DNA of 64,000 nt from positions 1-64,000 of the forward strand of contig JADZBD010000016.1 in the NCBI GenBank assembly GCA_020852255.1, given 5' to 3'. Both the position numbers and the translations under genes were made by a program. This document shows, in pieces, positions 52,700 through 61,059 of this stretch. This DNA comes from Bacteroidia bacterium (GTDB lineage Bacteria > Bacteroidota > Bacteroidia > JADZBD01). Position 1 is the first letter of the stretch; each line of letters opens with the position of its first letter. A model generated the notes under the pieces. It was given only the letters and a program-made list of their open reading frames with translations, did no database searches and was not told the DNA's origin.

Positions 52700-53362
52700 T
52701 CAGGATTTTCTCCGCATCCATTTCCAGGTGTAGGTAGCACCTGCAGCACCTGCCACCGGAGCGATCAAATAGATCCAGAGAGAAGATATATTGCCTGAGA
52801 TCAGTGCGGGGGCCAGACTGCGTACCGGATTCATAGAGGCGCCGCAGATAGGACCGGCAAACATCGCTTCCAAACCTACCATTGCTCCAATTGCAATACC
52901 TGCCAACACACCTGTCTCCTTTGATCCCTGTGAAACATTCAGGATCACAATCATCAGAAAATACGTAAGTATGAATTCCAAAATAAAGGACTGCATATCC
53001 GTACCCGCCGGAAGTGTAGCGCCAAGGTTATCAGTTGCGGGAAAAAGGAGACTCAGAACAGCAGATGCAGACAAAGCCCCTGCAGTTTGTGAAAGAATAT
53101 AAGATAGAACTTGTCCCGGCCTGAAAAGTCCGGCCAATGAAAAGGCGATGGTAACGGCAGGGTTCAAATGTGCACCCGATATTTCTCCGAACGCATAGAT
53201 CATTGCCAGAACGATCAGTCCGAACGTAACTGCAATCCCAATATGTCCGATTGCGCCACCCGTTTGCTCATTAATCACAATGGCTCCGGTACCGCAAAAT
53301 ACCAAACCAAAGGTGCCAATAAATTCAGCAAGAGCAGCCCTGATATCCTGCGTAAGTACCAT
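52700..53362 (-). CDS. Aquaporin-family channel linked to arsenic genes (AqpS-like)
   Basis: A 220-residue six-helix channel. The first selectivity motif is HLNPAVT (NPA at 67-69); the second reads SMNPVRS (NPV at 178-180), a departure from NPA, with the conserved Arg181 kept. It is the last gene of an arsR-arsM-aquaporin set. In Sinorhizobium the aquaglyceroporin AqpS exports arsenite, and a similar role in moving arsenite or methylated arsenicals is inferred here. Ordinary water/glycerol transport cannot be excluded. It converges on porT with 2 bases between. Confidence 0.88.
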   Translation of the reverse strand: MVLTQDIRAALAEFIGTFGLVFCGTGAIVINEQTGGAIGHIGIAVTFGLIVLAMIYAFGEISGAHLNPAVTIAFSLAGLFRPGQVLSYILSQTAGALSASAVLSLLFPATDNLGATLPAGTDMQSFILEFILTYFLMIVILNVSQGSKETGVLAGIAIGAMVGLEAMFAGPICGASMNPVRSLAPALISGNISSLWIYLIAPVAGAAGATYTWKWMRRKS

Positions 53363-53382
53363 TTAAGTAAAATCGTATATTA

Positions 53383-54219
53383 TCAACAACATTCGCCGCC
53401 TGGCTTGCAGCAGGATTCTTTTTTTCCAAAAACCGTGATACTGAATATACCCAAACCCGAGCTTCTCCACTCCTCCATTCCCCTTTCATTAAGATACTGC
53501 CGGAGTATGTTTTCAGGTATATCAATCGCTTTTTCCTTTTGCAGACTTACGGAAGTAAATCCGGCTTCGCTGATCATCCGGAGGTAATCCGGCTTCTGAA
53601 TTGCTCCGGCAACACATCCCGCGTACATTTCCGCCTCGTTTTTCAGAGCTTCCGGAAGTTCTCCAACCAATACCACATCGGAAATACTAAAATGTCCTCC
53701 CGGTTTTAATACGCGAAATATTTCATTAAAAACCTTTCTTTTTTCCGGCACAAGATTCAACACACAGTTACTGATAACCACATCTGCCACTCCTGAGGTT
53801 ACAGGCATTTTTTCAATGTCACCCTGACGGAATTCCACATTATGAAAACCCAGCTTTTCAGCGTTCATCCTGGCCTTACCGATCATCGCTTCCGTGAAGT
53901 CTATTCCAATTACATTGCCCTCCGCACCGCACTCATGCCGGGCCACAAAACAATCGTTACCGGCGCCGCTTCCCAAATCAATTACAACATCGCCGTGTTT
54001 TATCTGAGCGAATTGCGTGGGTAAGCCACAACCCAGACCCAAATCAGCTTCCGGATTGTATCCCTTCAGTTTTTCATAATCATCCGCCATGATGTTATAA
54101 ACACTGTCGCAACAGGCAGTAGCACCGCAGCAAGAACTACTATTCGTTTCCTTATCCTGCAGCGCTATCCGGCTGTACTTCTCCTTTACCATTTGTTTAA
54201 TCTGATCATTGGTCTCCAT
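53383..54219 (-). CDS. arsM: Arsenite S-adenosylmethionine methyltransferase
   Basis: A 278-residue enzyme converting arsenite to methylated arsenicals. The SAM site is VIDLGSGAGND. The three conserved arsenic-binding cysteines are Cys64 (GLGCGLP), Cys152 (ISNCVLN) and Cys202 (YAGCVAG). Extra cysteine pairs lie at both ends (SCCGATACC near residue 30; CCKPGGECC at the C-terminus) and may capture or hand over arsenic. Start ATG 54219. It lies 40 bases after arsR and 20 before the aquaporin gene, so one message is likely. Confidence 0.95.
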   Translation of the reverse strand: METNDQIKQMVKEKYSRIALQDKETNSSSCCGATACCDSVYNIMADDYEKLKGYNPEADLGLGCGLPTQFAQIKHGDVVIDLGSGAGNDCFVARHECGAEGNVIGIDFTEAMIGKARMNAEKLGFHNVEFRQGDIEKMPVTSGVADVVISNCVLNLVPEKRKVFNEIFRVLKPGGHFSISDVVLVGELPEALKNEAEMYAGCVAGAIQKPDYLRMISEAGFTSVSLQKEKAIDIPENILRQYLNERGMEEWRSSGLGIFSITVFGKKESCCKPGGECC

Positions 54220-54259
54220 AAAAGTGTTTTATCGTAATTTACCGATTCTGTCTAAATTT

Positions 54260-54592
54260 TCAGGAACAGCATTTGTCCTTACTTACACCTGCTTCGAAAA
54301 AGCCTTGCAGGTGTTTCCCCGCTGCTTCCCACTCTGTTCCGTCTATGCAATAGCATACTTTAACTCCTTCAATATCGCCCTTGATGAGTCCAGCTTCTTT
54401 AAGTTCTTTCAAATGCTGTGATACTGTACTCTGGGAAAGTGGTAATTCATCTACAATATCTCCGCATACACAATGTTGCTTTTTAATAAGTAACTGTAAG
54501 ATGGCAACCCGTGCCGGATGTGCCAGTGCTTTCGCATACCTCGCGATCCGGTTATCCCTGACTGTAAACTCATCCGCCTTTGAAGTTCCCAT
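54260..54592 (-). CDS. arsR: ArsR-family arsenic-responsive repressor
   Basis: A 110-residue winged-helix repressor. ATG 54592 gives the normal length; the longer frame to 54640 would run through the operator. The metalloid site is Cys41-Val-Cys43 (HCVCGDIV), as in classical ArsR, with a possible third ligand in the C-terminal KCCS. The recognition helix is [17 protein letters not shown]. It represses its own operon from the dyad immediately upstream and would release it upon binding arsenite. Confidence 0.95.
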   Translation of the reverse strand: MGTSKADEFTVRDNRIARYAKALAHPARVAILQLLIKKQHCVCGDIVDELPLSQSTVSQHLKELKEAGLIKGDIEGVKVCYCIDGTEWEAAGKHLQGFFEAGVSKDKCCS

Positions 54593-54600
54593 TGCTATAA

Positions 54601-54641
54601 ATATATATCGCAATATTACGATATATATAGGACTTCGCAAA
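54601..54641 (-). promoter_or_regulatory. arsR promoter with ArsR operator surrounding its -7 box
   Basis: Perfect 10-base arms ATATATATCG (54601-54610) and CGATATATAT (54619-54628) flank an 8-base core that, read on the minus strand, is TAATATTG, a 7/8 match to TAnnTTTG. Exactly 19 bases upstream is TTTG (54638-54641), the -33 element. Repressor on the dyad would cover the -7 box. Confidence 0.8.
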
Positions 54642-54698
54642 ATAAAAACCGTATTTTTTTCTTCATCCCCGGTTCAATTGAATCTAAGGCAATGGAAA

Positions 54699-55361
54699 TC
54701 AGCCTTTACCCTTGCTCTGTGTGTTCCAGAAAAATCGTTTCATCAGCGAAACAATTGTAGTAGCAAGCAGCGCTCCGCCGGTTGCCAGCGCCATGTCCTT
54801 CTGAGCATCCCAAATATCTCCCTGGGTTCCGAGATAGGCCATTCCCTGTTCCGGAAAAAAAACATCTGCAACAGCCCATTCGATCAGCTCATAAATACCA
54901 CTTACAGAAAGAGTAATCTCAATCGGAAGGGTCCAGGCTACCCAGGATGGAAATTTTAACCATGTGAGAAAAAGCTCACGCAAGGGGTAGGCCAGCAGGA
55001 ACCCGAAACTGAAGTGGATAATACGGTCGTAATGGTTTCGCTCCAAACCCATCTGATCTTTGAGCCAATAGCCCAAAGGATTTTCAGCATACGTATATTT
55101 TGAGCCATAAACATGCCCGGCAAGATAGATACAGAACAAGAGATAGGATAAATCACTGAACTGGTATCTCCGGTAGGTTAGAATGAGAAATCCTGCAAAC
55201 AGGATCACAAGGGTATTCTCGAGTATCCAGTTCGCATAATCGCTGGTTCCGGCCAGCGTGGAAATCCAAATCGCAAGGAAAGCCCCTGCAGAGAGCAGCA
55301 TCGTTGGATTTTTGAGAAAAGGAGTACGGGTGGATGAAATGGCTACAGTGAACATGATCAA
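54699..55361 (-). CDS. DUF2238 (YjdF-like) membrane protein
   Basis: A 220-residue protein with about six membrane segments. The family core is visible in GHVYGSKYTYAENPLGYWL, the RNHYDRIIHFSFGFLLAYP segment and SGIYELIEWAVADVFFPEQ...GTQGDIWDAQKDM, with conserved Tyr, Asp, His and Glu residues that suggest a membrane-embedded active site. Its function is not established. The ATG at 55361 is used; one at 55355 is equally possible. It is divergent from the FAD oxidoreductase with 40 bases between starts, each side with a near-match -7 box. Confidence 0.85.
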   Translation of the reverse strand: MIMFTVAISSTRTPFLKNPTMLLSAGAFLAIWISTLAGTSDYANWILENTLVILFAGFLILTYRRYQFSDLSYLLFCIYLAGHVYGSKYTYAENPLGYWLKDQMGLERNHYDRIIHFSFGFLLAYPLRELFLTWLKFPSWVAWTLPIEITLSVSGIYELIEWAVADVFFPEQGMAYLGTQGDIWDAQKDMALATGGALLATTIVSLMKRFFWNTQSKGKG

Positions 55362-55401
55362 GAGTATGCGGTAAAGATATGGAATTCGTTACTTTCGCTC
55401 T

Positions 55402-56934
55402 ATGCTTACTCTGGATCTCAGGGTTTTGCCCGGAGAACATGAAAATGAAGAACTGCTGCTGAGACTGGCCTGTGCTGCCGCCGGTGTTAAGTCGACCGGT
55501 TACCGTATCCGAGTCATCAAACGCTCCCTCGATGCCCGTAGCCGTACCCCGAGGTACCAGATCAGGGTGGAGATCTATTCCCCGGGGGAGCCGCTTCCCG
55601 TATCCATCTTTCTTCCCCTACAGGATGTACACGGAAAAGAACCGGTTATAATAATCGGAAGCGGGCCGGCGGGACTCTTTGCCGCACTAACCCTTGCCCG
55701 TAACGGCCGGAAACCAGTGATTCTGGAACGCGGAAAAACTGTACGTGACCGACGACGAAGCCTGGTTGAAATAACACGTAACCACACGGTAGATCCCGAC
55801 TCAAATTACTGTTTTGGGGAAGGAGGCGCAGGTACCTATTCAGACGGAAAACTCTATACACGTTCTGTGAAGCGCGGTTCTGTTCAGAACATTTTGGAAG
55901 ATCTGGTGCATTTCGGGGCAAATGGAAACATTCTCAGCGATGCACATCCGCATATCGGAACAGATAAGTTACCCGAAATCATTGAAAATATACGCGTGGG
56001 TCTCACCACTGCAGGTGCGGAATATCATTTCGGTACACGCGTCAATGATTTCCTTCTCCGTGATGGAAAAATCCGTGGCGTGCGGTGCCTGAATGGTAAA
56101 GAATTTACGGCCTCTGAAGTGATTCTTGCCACAGGTCATTCCGCCAGAGATATTTTTGAACTCGTACATGAAAAAGGGCTGACCGTGGAGGCTAAACCGT
56201 TCGCGCTTGGTGTGCGGGTAGAACATCCACAGGAAATGATTGACCAGATGCAATACCATTGCGATACCAGGGGACCCTATTTGCCTCCTGCCTCCTACTC
56301 ACTGGTTGCACAGTCAGAGCACAGGGGTGTTTTTTCATTTTGCATGTGTCCGGGTGGAATCATCGCCCCCTGCGCAACTTCGCCGGGCGAGATCGTAACC
56401 AACGGGTGGTCACCTTCCGGAAGAAATAACCCGTTTGCCAATTCAGGTATTGTGGTTGAGATCCGGGAACAGGACTTTGGAAAAGCTCATCCGCTTGCAG
56501 CCATGATTTTTCAAAAAAACATAGAGCAAAAAGCCTGGGATGCGGGAGGAAGGTCACAGGCGGCCCCTGCTCAAAAGCTCATGGACTTCCTTTCAGGAAA
56601 AATTTCTGCCAGCCTTCCCAAAACATCGTATACCCCCGGCGTCAATTCCACGGACCTGGCAGCTATATTACCTCCGTTTGTTACGAAAGCTTTACGTAAC
56701 GGGTTCAGGGAATTCGGAAAAAAATGGAAAGGTTACCTTACGAATGAGGCTGTGCTGCATGCCGTAGAATCGCGAACATCTTCTCCTGTGCGTATTCCCC
56801 GCAATCCCGATACTCTGCAACATCCGCAGGCAGAAGGCCTTTATCCCTGCGGAGAAGGGGCCGGATACGCCGGAGGCATCATTTCTGCCGCCATGGACGG
56901 AGTTCGCGTTGCTGGATGTATTCTCAGGAAATAA
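55402..56934 (+). CDS. FAD-dependent dehydrogenase (COG2509 type)
   Basis: A 510-residue flavoprotein. The N-terminal 85 residues form a separate alpha/beta domain, and the FAD motif GSGPAGLFAALTLARNG follows (about 90-106). Further family features are CFGEGGAGTYSDGKL, LATGHSARDIFEL and the terminal PCGEGAGYAGGIISAAMDG that contacts FAD. Members are widespread and usually uncharacterised; a role as oxidoreductase on unknown substrate is all that can be said. Its 3' end overlaps the convergent gene by 11 bases. Confidence 0.88.
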   Translation: MLTLDLRVLPGEHENEELLLRLACAAAGVKSTGYRIRVIKRSLDARSRTPRYQIRVEIYSPGEPLPVSIFLPLQDVHGKEPVIIIGSGPAGLFAALTLARNGRKPVILERGKTVRDRRRSLVEITRNHTVDPDSNYCFGEGGAGTYSDGKLYTRSVKRGSVQNILEDLVHFGANGNILSDAHPHIGTDKLPEIIENIRVGLTTAGAEYHFGTRVNDFLLRDGKIRGVRCLNGKEFTASEVILATGHSARDIFELVHEKGLTVEAKPFALGVRVEHPQEMIDQMQYHCDTRGPYLPPASYSLVAQSEHRGVFSFCMCPGGIIAPCATSPGEIVTNGWSPSGRNNPFANSGIVVEIREQDFGKAHPLAAMIFQKNIEQKAWDAGGRSQAAPAQKLMDFLSGKISASLPKTSYTPGVNSTDLAAILPPFVTKALRNGFREFGKKWKGYLTNEAVLHAVESRTSSPVRIPRNPDTLQHPQAEGLYPCGEGAGYAGGIISAAMDGVRVAGCILRK

Positions 56935-57391
56935 AATTTCCTACCCAGCAATCCTTCGCCTTTACTTCCCAGGCATTATGAATAGCTCCAAGTCTCTCTA
57001 TGAGATTGTTGAAAACGATTGTGTCCGGTTTCACCTCACCATTGCCTAAATCAGAGAGAGAAACAGAAGCTATTGCATCTCCCTTTCGAAAATAAACCAG
57101 ACTGCGGTCCAGAAGATCAAGCCCCATTTTATCAGAAACTGCCTTTATAAAACGAATGGAGTCATCTATTCCGCAACCACTTGCCGGTGCGGTCTGCTCA
57201 TCTACTGCCAGTATAACGAAACGTTCATGCCGCACTTCCAGCGCAGCATCCATAGACATTTTGTGGGAAGTCCATTCCTTCAGAAAAGGCAAAGAAACTT
57301 CATTGATAAAACGGATCTCTCCGTCTGTAAGCGGGCGTGGGCTTTGATAGATCCATATACGGGCGTGGGCTGGCAGCGACTGAAGTGACAT
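56924..57391 (-). CDS. Conserved protein, 155 aa, often labelled ABC transporter ATPase in error
   Basis: Starts at ATG 57391 (a longer frame to 57439 is less likely). The sequence has WIYQSPRPLTDGEIRF near the start, a central FVILAVDE strand, and SGCGIDDSIRFI with Cys and Asp, which form a recurring pattern in Bacteroidota proteins that have no Walker motifs despite the common name. The C-terminal part has DTIVFNNLIERLG and the invariant aromatic end. Function unknown. It is 54 bases downstream of the CCG-domain protein and probably belongs to the same message. Confidence 0.75.
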   Translation of the reverse strand: MSLQSLPAHARIWIYQSPRPLTDGEIRFINEVSLPFLKEWTSHKMSMDAALEVRHERFVILAVDEQTAPASGCGIDDSIRFIKAVSDKMGLDLLDRSLVYFRKGDAIASVSLSDLGNGEVKPDTIVFNNLIERLGAIHNAWEVKAKDCWVGNFIS

Positions 57392-57445
57392 AGGTAAGAC
57401 AGGTAAATAAAGAGGTAAAGCTAAAAAAGAGACAATCAAAAGTTC

Positions 57446-58225
57446 TCAGGCAGGGTGATCGGGGGAAATAATCTCTGCAATATCAAGCACCCGGGTCGTT
57501 CCTTCCTTATTAAAATGTTTCACACCATCGGTTATCATAGTCATACAGAACGGGCACCCAACAGCGATTACATCCGGCTGATGGGAAAGTGCCTCTTCGC
57601 TGCGTTCAATATTCACCTCCTTGCTTCCCTTCTCTGCTTCCTTAAACATTTGTGCACCGCCTGCGCCGCAGCAGAATCCTTTTTCCTTTGAACGTTTCAT
57701 TTCTTCCAGGTCTGCATCCAGTCGCTTCAGCACTTCTCTCGGAGCCTCATACACTTCATTGGCTCTGCCCAGGTAACAGGGATCATGATAGACGATCTTC
57801 TTTCCCTTGAATGCACCACCCTCGGCCTTCAGCCTTCCGTCATCCAGCAATTGCTGAACCAGCTGTGTGTGATGAAGTACCTCATAAACGCCACCCAGTT
57901 CAGGGTATTCATTCTTCAGTGTGTTAAAGCAATGCGGGCAGCCGGTAACAATCTTCTTTACCCCATAGGCGTTCATTGTCTGAATGTTCGCCATGGCCTG
58001 CATCTGAAACAGGAATTCATTGCCCGCCCGTTTTGCCGGATCGCCTGTACATCCTTCCTCAGAACCTAAAATCGCAAATTTAATCTGGCAATGCTCTAAT
58101 ATCCGGGCAATGGCCCGGGTGATCTTTTTTGCGCGTTCATCAAAACTCCCTGAGCATCCCACCCAAAAGAGAATTTCGGGAGTTTCTCCGGAGGCTACGA
58201 ATTCAGCATATGTACGCACATTCAT
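57446..58225 (-). CDS. CCG-domain Fe-S oxidoreductase subunit (HdrB/GlpC-like)
   Basis: A 259-residue protein with two cysteine-rich CCG regions: WVGCSGSFDERA and GCPHCFNT in the first half, DPCYLGR, CCGAGGAQMF and VGCPFCMTM in the second. Such domains bind non-cubane 4Fe-4S clusters in heterodisulfide reductases and glycerol-3-phosphate dehydrogenase. The partner gene at 58696 encodes a membrane b-type/4Fe-4S subunit, with a HAD-type gene between. Electron acceptor and substrate are unknown, but a quinone-linked oxidoreductase is likely. Confidence 0.9.
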   Translation of the reverse strand: MNVRTYAEFVASGETPEILFWVGCSGSFDERAKKITRAIARILEHCQIKFAILGSEEGCTGDPAKRAGNEFLFQMQAMANIQTMNAYGVKKIVTGCPHCFNTLKNEYPELGGVYEVLHHTQLVQQLLDDGRLKAEGGAFKGKKIVYHDPCYLGRANEVYEAPREVLKRLDADLEEMKRSKEKGFCCGAGGAQMFKEAEKGSKEVNIERSEEALSHQPDVIAVGCPFCMTMITDGVKHFNKEGTTRVLDIAEIISPDHPA

Positions 58226-58248
58226 GGGACGAATTTAATATTCTTTGT

Positions 58249-58668
58249 TCATTCCTTATTTTCAAAAACCTGGATCGTTACTTCCTTCTCTACCAGCCCG
58301 GTAAACTTTCCTGTGAAGCGTGTTGCCCTCACTATGTGATTATCAATCCAGTGATAATTCCCTCCCCGGGGTTTCCCCATCAGCAATCCGTGAAACTTAA
58401 ATCCGCATTTGTTCAGCCAGCGCTCAGTAACCTCCCTGTGCTCTTCTGTGCGGGAGGTAAAAAAGGTAATTATATGTCCTTCTTCATGCCATCTGTTGCA
58501 TTGCTCCAGTGCATCCGGATAATGTGCGGCCTCCCCCATTCGCCAGGGCTCCTCATTGGGAATATCATCTCCCACCGTGCCATCAATATCAATCAGAAAA
58601 TTCTTTACATGCGCAGGCAGCGTGGGAGATATCTTCTTGCCGTTTTCAAATTTTTCAAACAACTTCAT
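58249..58668 (-). CDS. HAD-superfamily phosphatase-like protein, 139 aa
   Basis: A small protein with HAD motif I FLIDIDGTVGDD (nucleophile Asp and second Asp), motif II TFFTSRT and a lysine motif GKPRGGN followed by HWIDNHIV (motif IV acidic residue). It lacks a cap domain, so it could act on macromolecules or phosphosugars. It lies between the two Fe-S oxidoreductase genes with gaps of 23 and 27 bases on the same strand. Its position inside this set is a recurring Bacteroidota arrangement in my recollection, not verified here. Confidence 0.82.
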   Translation of the reverse strand: MKLFEKFENGKKISPTLPAHVKNFLIDIDGTVGDDIPNEEPWRMGEAAHYPDALEQCNRWHEEGHIITFFTSRTEEHREVTERWLNKCGFKFHGLLMGKPRGGNYHWIDNHIVRATRFTGKFTGLVEKEVTIQVFENKE

Positions 58669-58695
58669 CTGTGCCTGTGCTATTTCAATCGTCTT

Positions 58696-60009
58696 TTATT
58701 CAGTATTCTTCCAGTTACCGCGGTCAGCCTGTGCAAATTGCCATGGTGCACCGTTATTCTCAATGTTTGTAAACATCATATTCAGTTCCTGCGGAGCAGC
58801 ACTTTGCTCCATCACCAGGAACCTGCGCATTTCGACAATAATTCCAAGCGGGTCAATCGTTACAGGACACTCCTGCGTACAGGCATTGCAGGAAGTACAG
58901 GCCCATAACTCTTCGGGAGTGATATAATCATGAAGCAGACTTTTCCCATCATCTGTAAATTTTCCGTTCTTATCTACATTCTTTCCTACTTCCTCCAGCC
59001 GGTCGCGCGTGCTCATCATGATCTTCCGGGGAGATAGCATTTTACCGGTAAGATTGGCCGGACATGCTGATGTACACCTTCCGCACTCGGTGCAGCTGTA
59101 GGCATCCATCAGTTGCTTCCAGCTAAGATCCATTACATCCTTCGCTCCGAACCGACCGGCGGCCTGAGGGTCTGCAGGAGGTGGCGTAAAGGACGGATCC
59201 AATATGGCTCTAACTTCGTTCGTTACATTAACCGGGTTTGTAAACTTCCCTTTTGGATGCAGGCTGGAATAGAAAACGTTTGGAAAAGAGATAACAATAT
59301 GCAGATGCTTGGAAATAACAATATAGTTAAGGAAAAAGAGGATGCCCACCATGTGAATCCACCATCCACTTCGCTCTACAATGATCAGGGACTGCTCTGA
59401 AAAGCCCGAAAGCAGCGGAGCCAGTAAGCCACTCAGTGGCAGATTCCCGGTATCAACACTGTAATGCGGGTTGCCCATCAGGTACAAGCTCCGGTCGGCC
59501 GCATTCATAAAGTAATAAGCGGTCATTAATACAATTTCGGTACAAAGGATCAGATTCGCATCCGTTCTTGGCCAGCCGTCCAGTTCCTTCATAGTGAACC
59601 GGTGAATACGTCCCAGGTTTCTGCGTACCAGAAAGAGGATACATCCCAGCGTTACCAAACCGGCCAGTATTTCGAAAAATGACAGCATAAAAGGGTACAT
59701 TCCTCCAAGAACGGAAAGAAAGCGGTGCGAACCGGTGGCACCATCCACTATCATTTCCACTACTTCAACGTTGATGAGAATAAATCCGGCGTAAACAAAA
59801 AAATGTAACAAGGCCGGGAGGGGACGGGAAAACATTTTTTTCTGTCCCATCGCAACTAAAAACATCAAATTCCATCGCGCACCCATCCGGTCACTGCGAT
59901 CCGCAGGCTTACCCAGCCGGATATTTCTTGCGATCTTTCCTGCATTACGCCAGAAAAGAATAACTGCTCCAAGAAAAAGAATAATAAAAACCGCATTGGT
60001 TATTCCCAT
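58696..60009 (-). CDS. Membrane 4Fe-4S oxidoreductase subunit (HdrC-like with NarI-type helices)
   Basis: A 437-residue protein. The N-terminal 260 residues have about five membrane helices with histidines (LLHFFVYAGF, WIHMVGILFF, SKHLHIVIS) that could hold b-haem, as in NarI. A ferredoxin domain follows, with CTECGRCTSACP (306-317) and CTSCNACTQECP (371-382) for two 4Fe-4S clusters. Together with the CCG protein it forms a membrane electron-transfer complex linking an unknown donor to the quinone pool. It lies 59 bases after the MCE gene. Confidence 0.9.
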   Translation of the reverse strand: MGITNAVFIILFLGAVILFWRNAGKIARNIRLGKPADRSDRMGARWNLMFLVAMGQKKMFSRPLPALLHFFVYAGFILINVEVVEMIVDGATGSHRFLSVLGGMYPFMLSFFEILAGLVTLGCILFLVRRNLGRIHRFTMKELDGWPRTDANLILCTEIVLMTAYYFMNAADRSLYLMGNPHYSVDTGNLPLSGLLAPLLSGFSEQSLIIVERSGWWIHMVGILFFLNYIVISKHLHIVISFPNVFYSSLHPKGKFTNPVNVTNEVRAILDPSFTPPPADPQAAGRFGAKDVMDLSWKQLMDAYSCTECGRCTSACPANLTGKMLSPRKIMMSTRDRLEEVGKNVDKNGKFTDDGKSLLHDYITPEELWACTSCNACTQECPVTIDPLGIIVEMRRFLVMEQSAAPQELNMMFTNIENNGAPWQFAQADRGNWKNTE

Positions 60010-60068
60010 GCGGCAAATGTAACAAAATCAGAGGGTAGTCAGGAAGGGAATTATTAACGAGGAACCGG

Positions 60069-61046
60069 TTAATTTTTCTTTTTCTTTGCCTTACGTTTTT
60101 TTCCGAACACACTGAAGTAATCGCCCGGGTGCTTTTGCATATCTTCCAGGAGACGATTCAGGCTAACAGAGGCGGAATCCAGGTCATTATACAGTTTTTT
60201 ATCATGCAGCAACATACCAAGGCTTCCTTCGCCTTTGTTCACCTTTTCAAGCAGCTTAGATGTTTCCTCCAGGGTTTTATTTGTGTTATTAATGGTTCCG
60301 ATCAGGTTAGACTTCGCGATCGAATCCGATATATTGCTCAGGTTGTTCATTGCCTTGGTAATCTGGTCGTCATTTTTTGATATGGTGGAGGTAATATTCT
60401 CGACTTTGGAAAGGATCATGGAAAGCTTAGACCGTTCCGACTCCACCATGTCATCTATTTTAATAGCCGTTTTTTCAAATGTTGCCAGTGCCTTTTTTAT
60501 CGATTCAAAACTGGAGGTTAGACTGGCACGCGCATCCTGATTAAGAATGGCCTGCACGATGAGCATAATAGAATCGATAGAAGAAATCAAACCTTCTGCC
60601 TTTTTCTTTAGGGGTAAAATCTGTTCGTTCACCTGTTCCCCCAGTCCCTTTTCGATTGTTCCGGCAAGCGTATCCCCGTTCACCACATTCCGTGCACCCT
60701 TTCTCATGACAATATTAATCGCCTTGGATCCAAGAATATCTGAACTGATAATTTCCGCTGATGCACTATCCTGAATAGGAAAGTCAGTCTCTGTAATCAC
60801 GAATTTAACAACCAATTTGCCGCTGTGGTCCGGATGAAGGTACACGTCACGAACCATTCCGATCTGATACCCGTTCAGCAGAACGGGGTTACTTCCCATG
60901 AGGCCGTTGACATTGGAATAAACTGAGTAAAGTTCAATCTCATTGGAAAACAAATTACGGCCTTTCAGCAGATTAAATCCCCAAATACCCAATCCGATGG
61001 TGATGGTTACCAGGATGCCGGTTTTCAGTTCCTTGCTTATCTTCAT
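60069..61046 (-). CDS. MCE-family lipid-transport protein (MlaD-like)
   Basis: A 325-residue protein with an N-terminal membrane anchor (ILVTITIGLGIWGFNLL, about 11-27) and one MCE domain (about 38-120, YSVYSNVNGLMGSNPVLLNGYQIG). A long helical region (about 140-300) rich in SISDSIAK/NKTLEE heptads can form a coiled-coil tube, then a very basic end (KKRKAKKKKN). MCE proteins carry lipids between membranes. No ABC permease or ATPase partner genes are seen; the next genes are the amidase upstream and the Fe-S proteins downstream. Confidence 0.9.
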   Translation of the reverse strand: MKISKELKTGILVTITIGLGIWGFNLLKGRNLFSNEIELYSVYSNVNGLMGSNPVLLNGYQIGMVRDVYLHPDHSGKLVVKFVITETDFPIQDSASAEIISSDILGSKAINIVMRKGARNVVNGDTLAGTIEKGLGEQVNEQILPLKKKAEGLISSIDSIMLIVQAILNQDARASLTSSFESIKKALATFEKTAIKIDDMVESERSKLSMILSKVENITSTISKNDDQITKAMNNLSNISDSIAKSNLIGTINNTNKTLEETSKLLEKVNKGEGSLGMLLHDKKLYNDLDSASVSLNRLLEDMQKHPGDYFSVFGKKRKAKKKKN

Positions 61047-61059
61047 GGAAGGGGTAAAG

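Noticed and set aside
58129-58908. Long plus-strand open frame of 259 codons
   Set aside because: It lies over three minus-strand genes (CCG protein, HAD protein, Fe-S subunit) with strong motifs; its own sequence is Cys/Phe/His-rich without any family signature.
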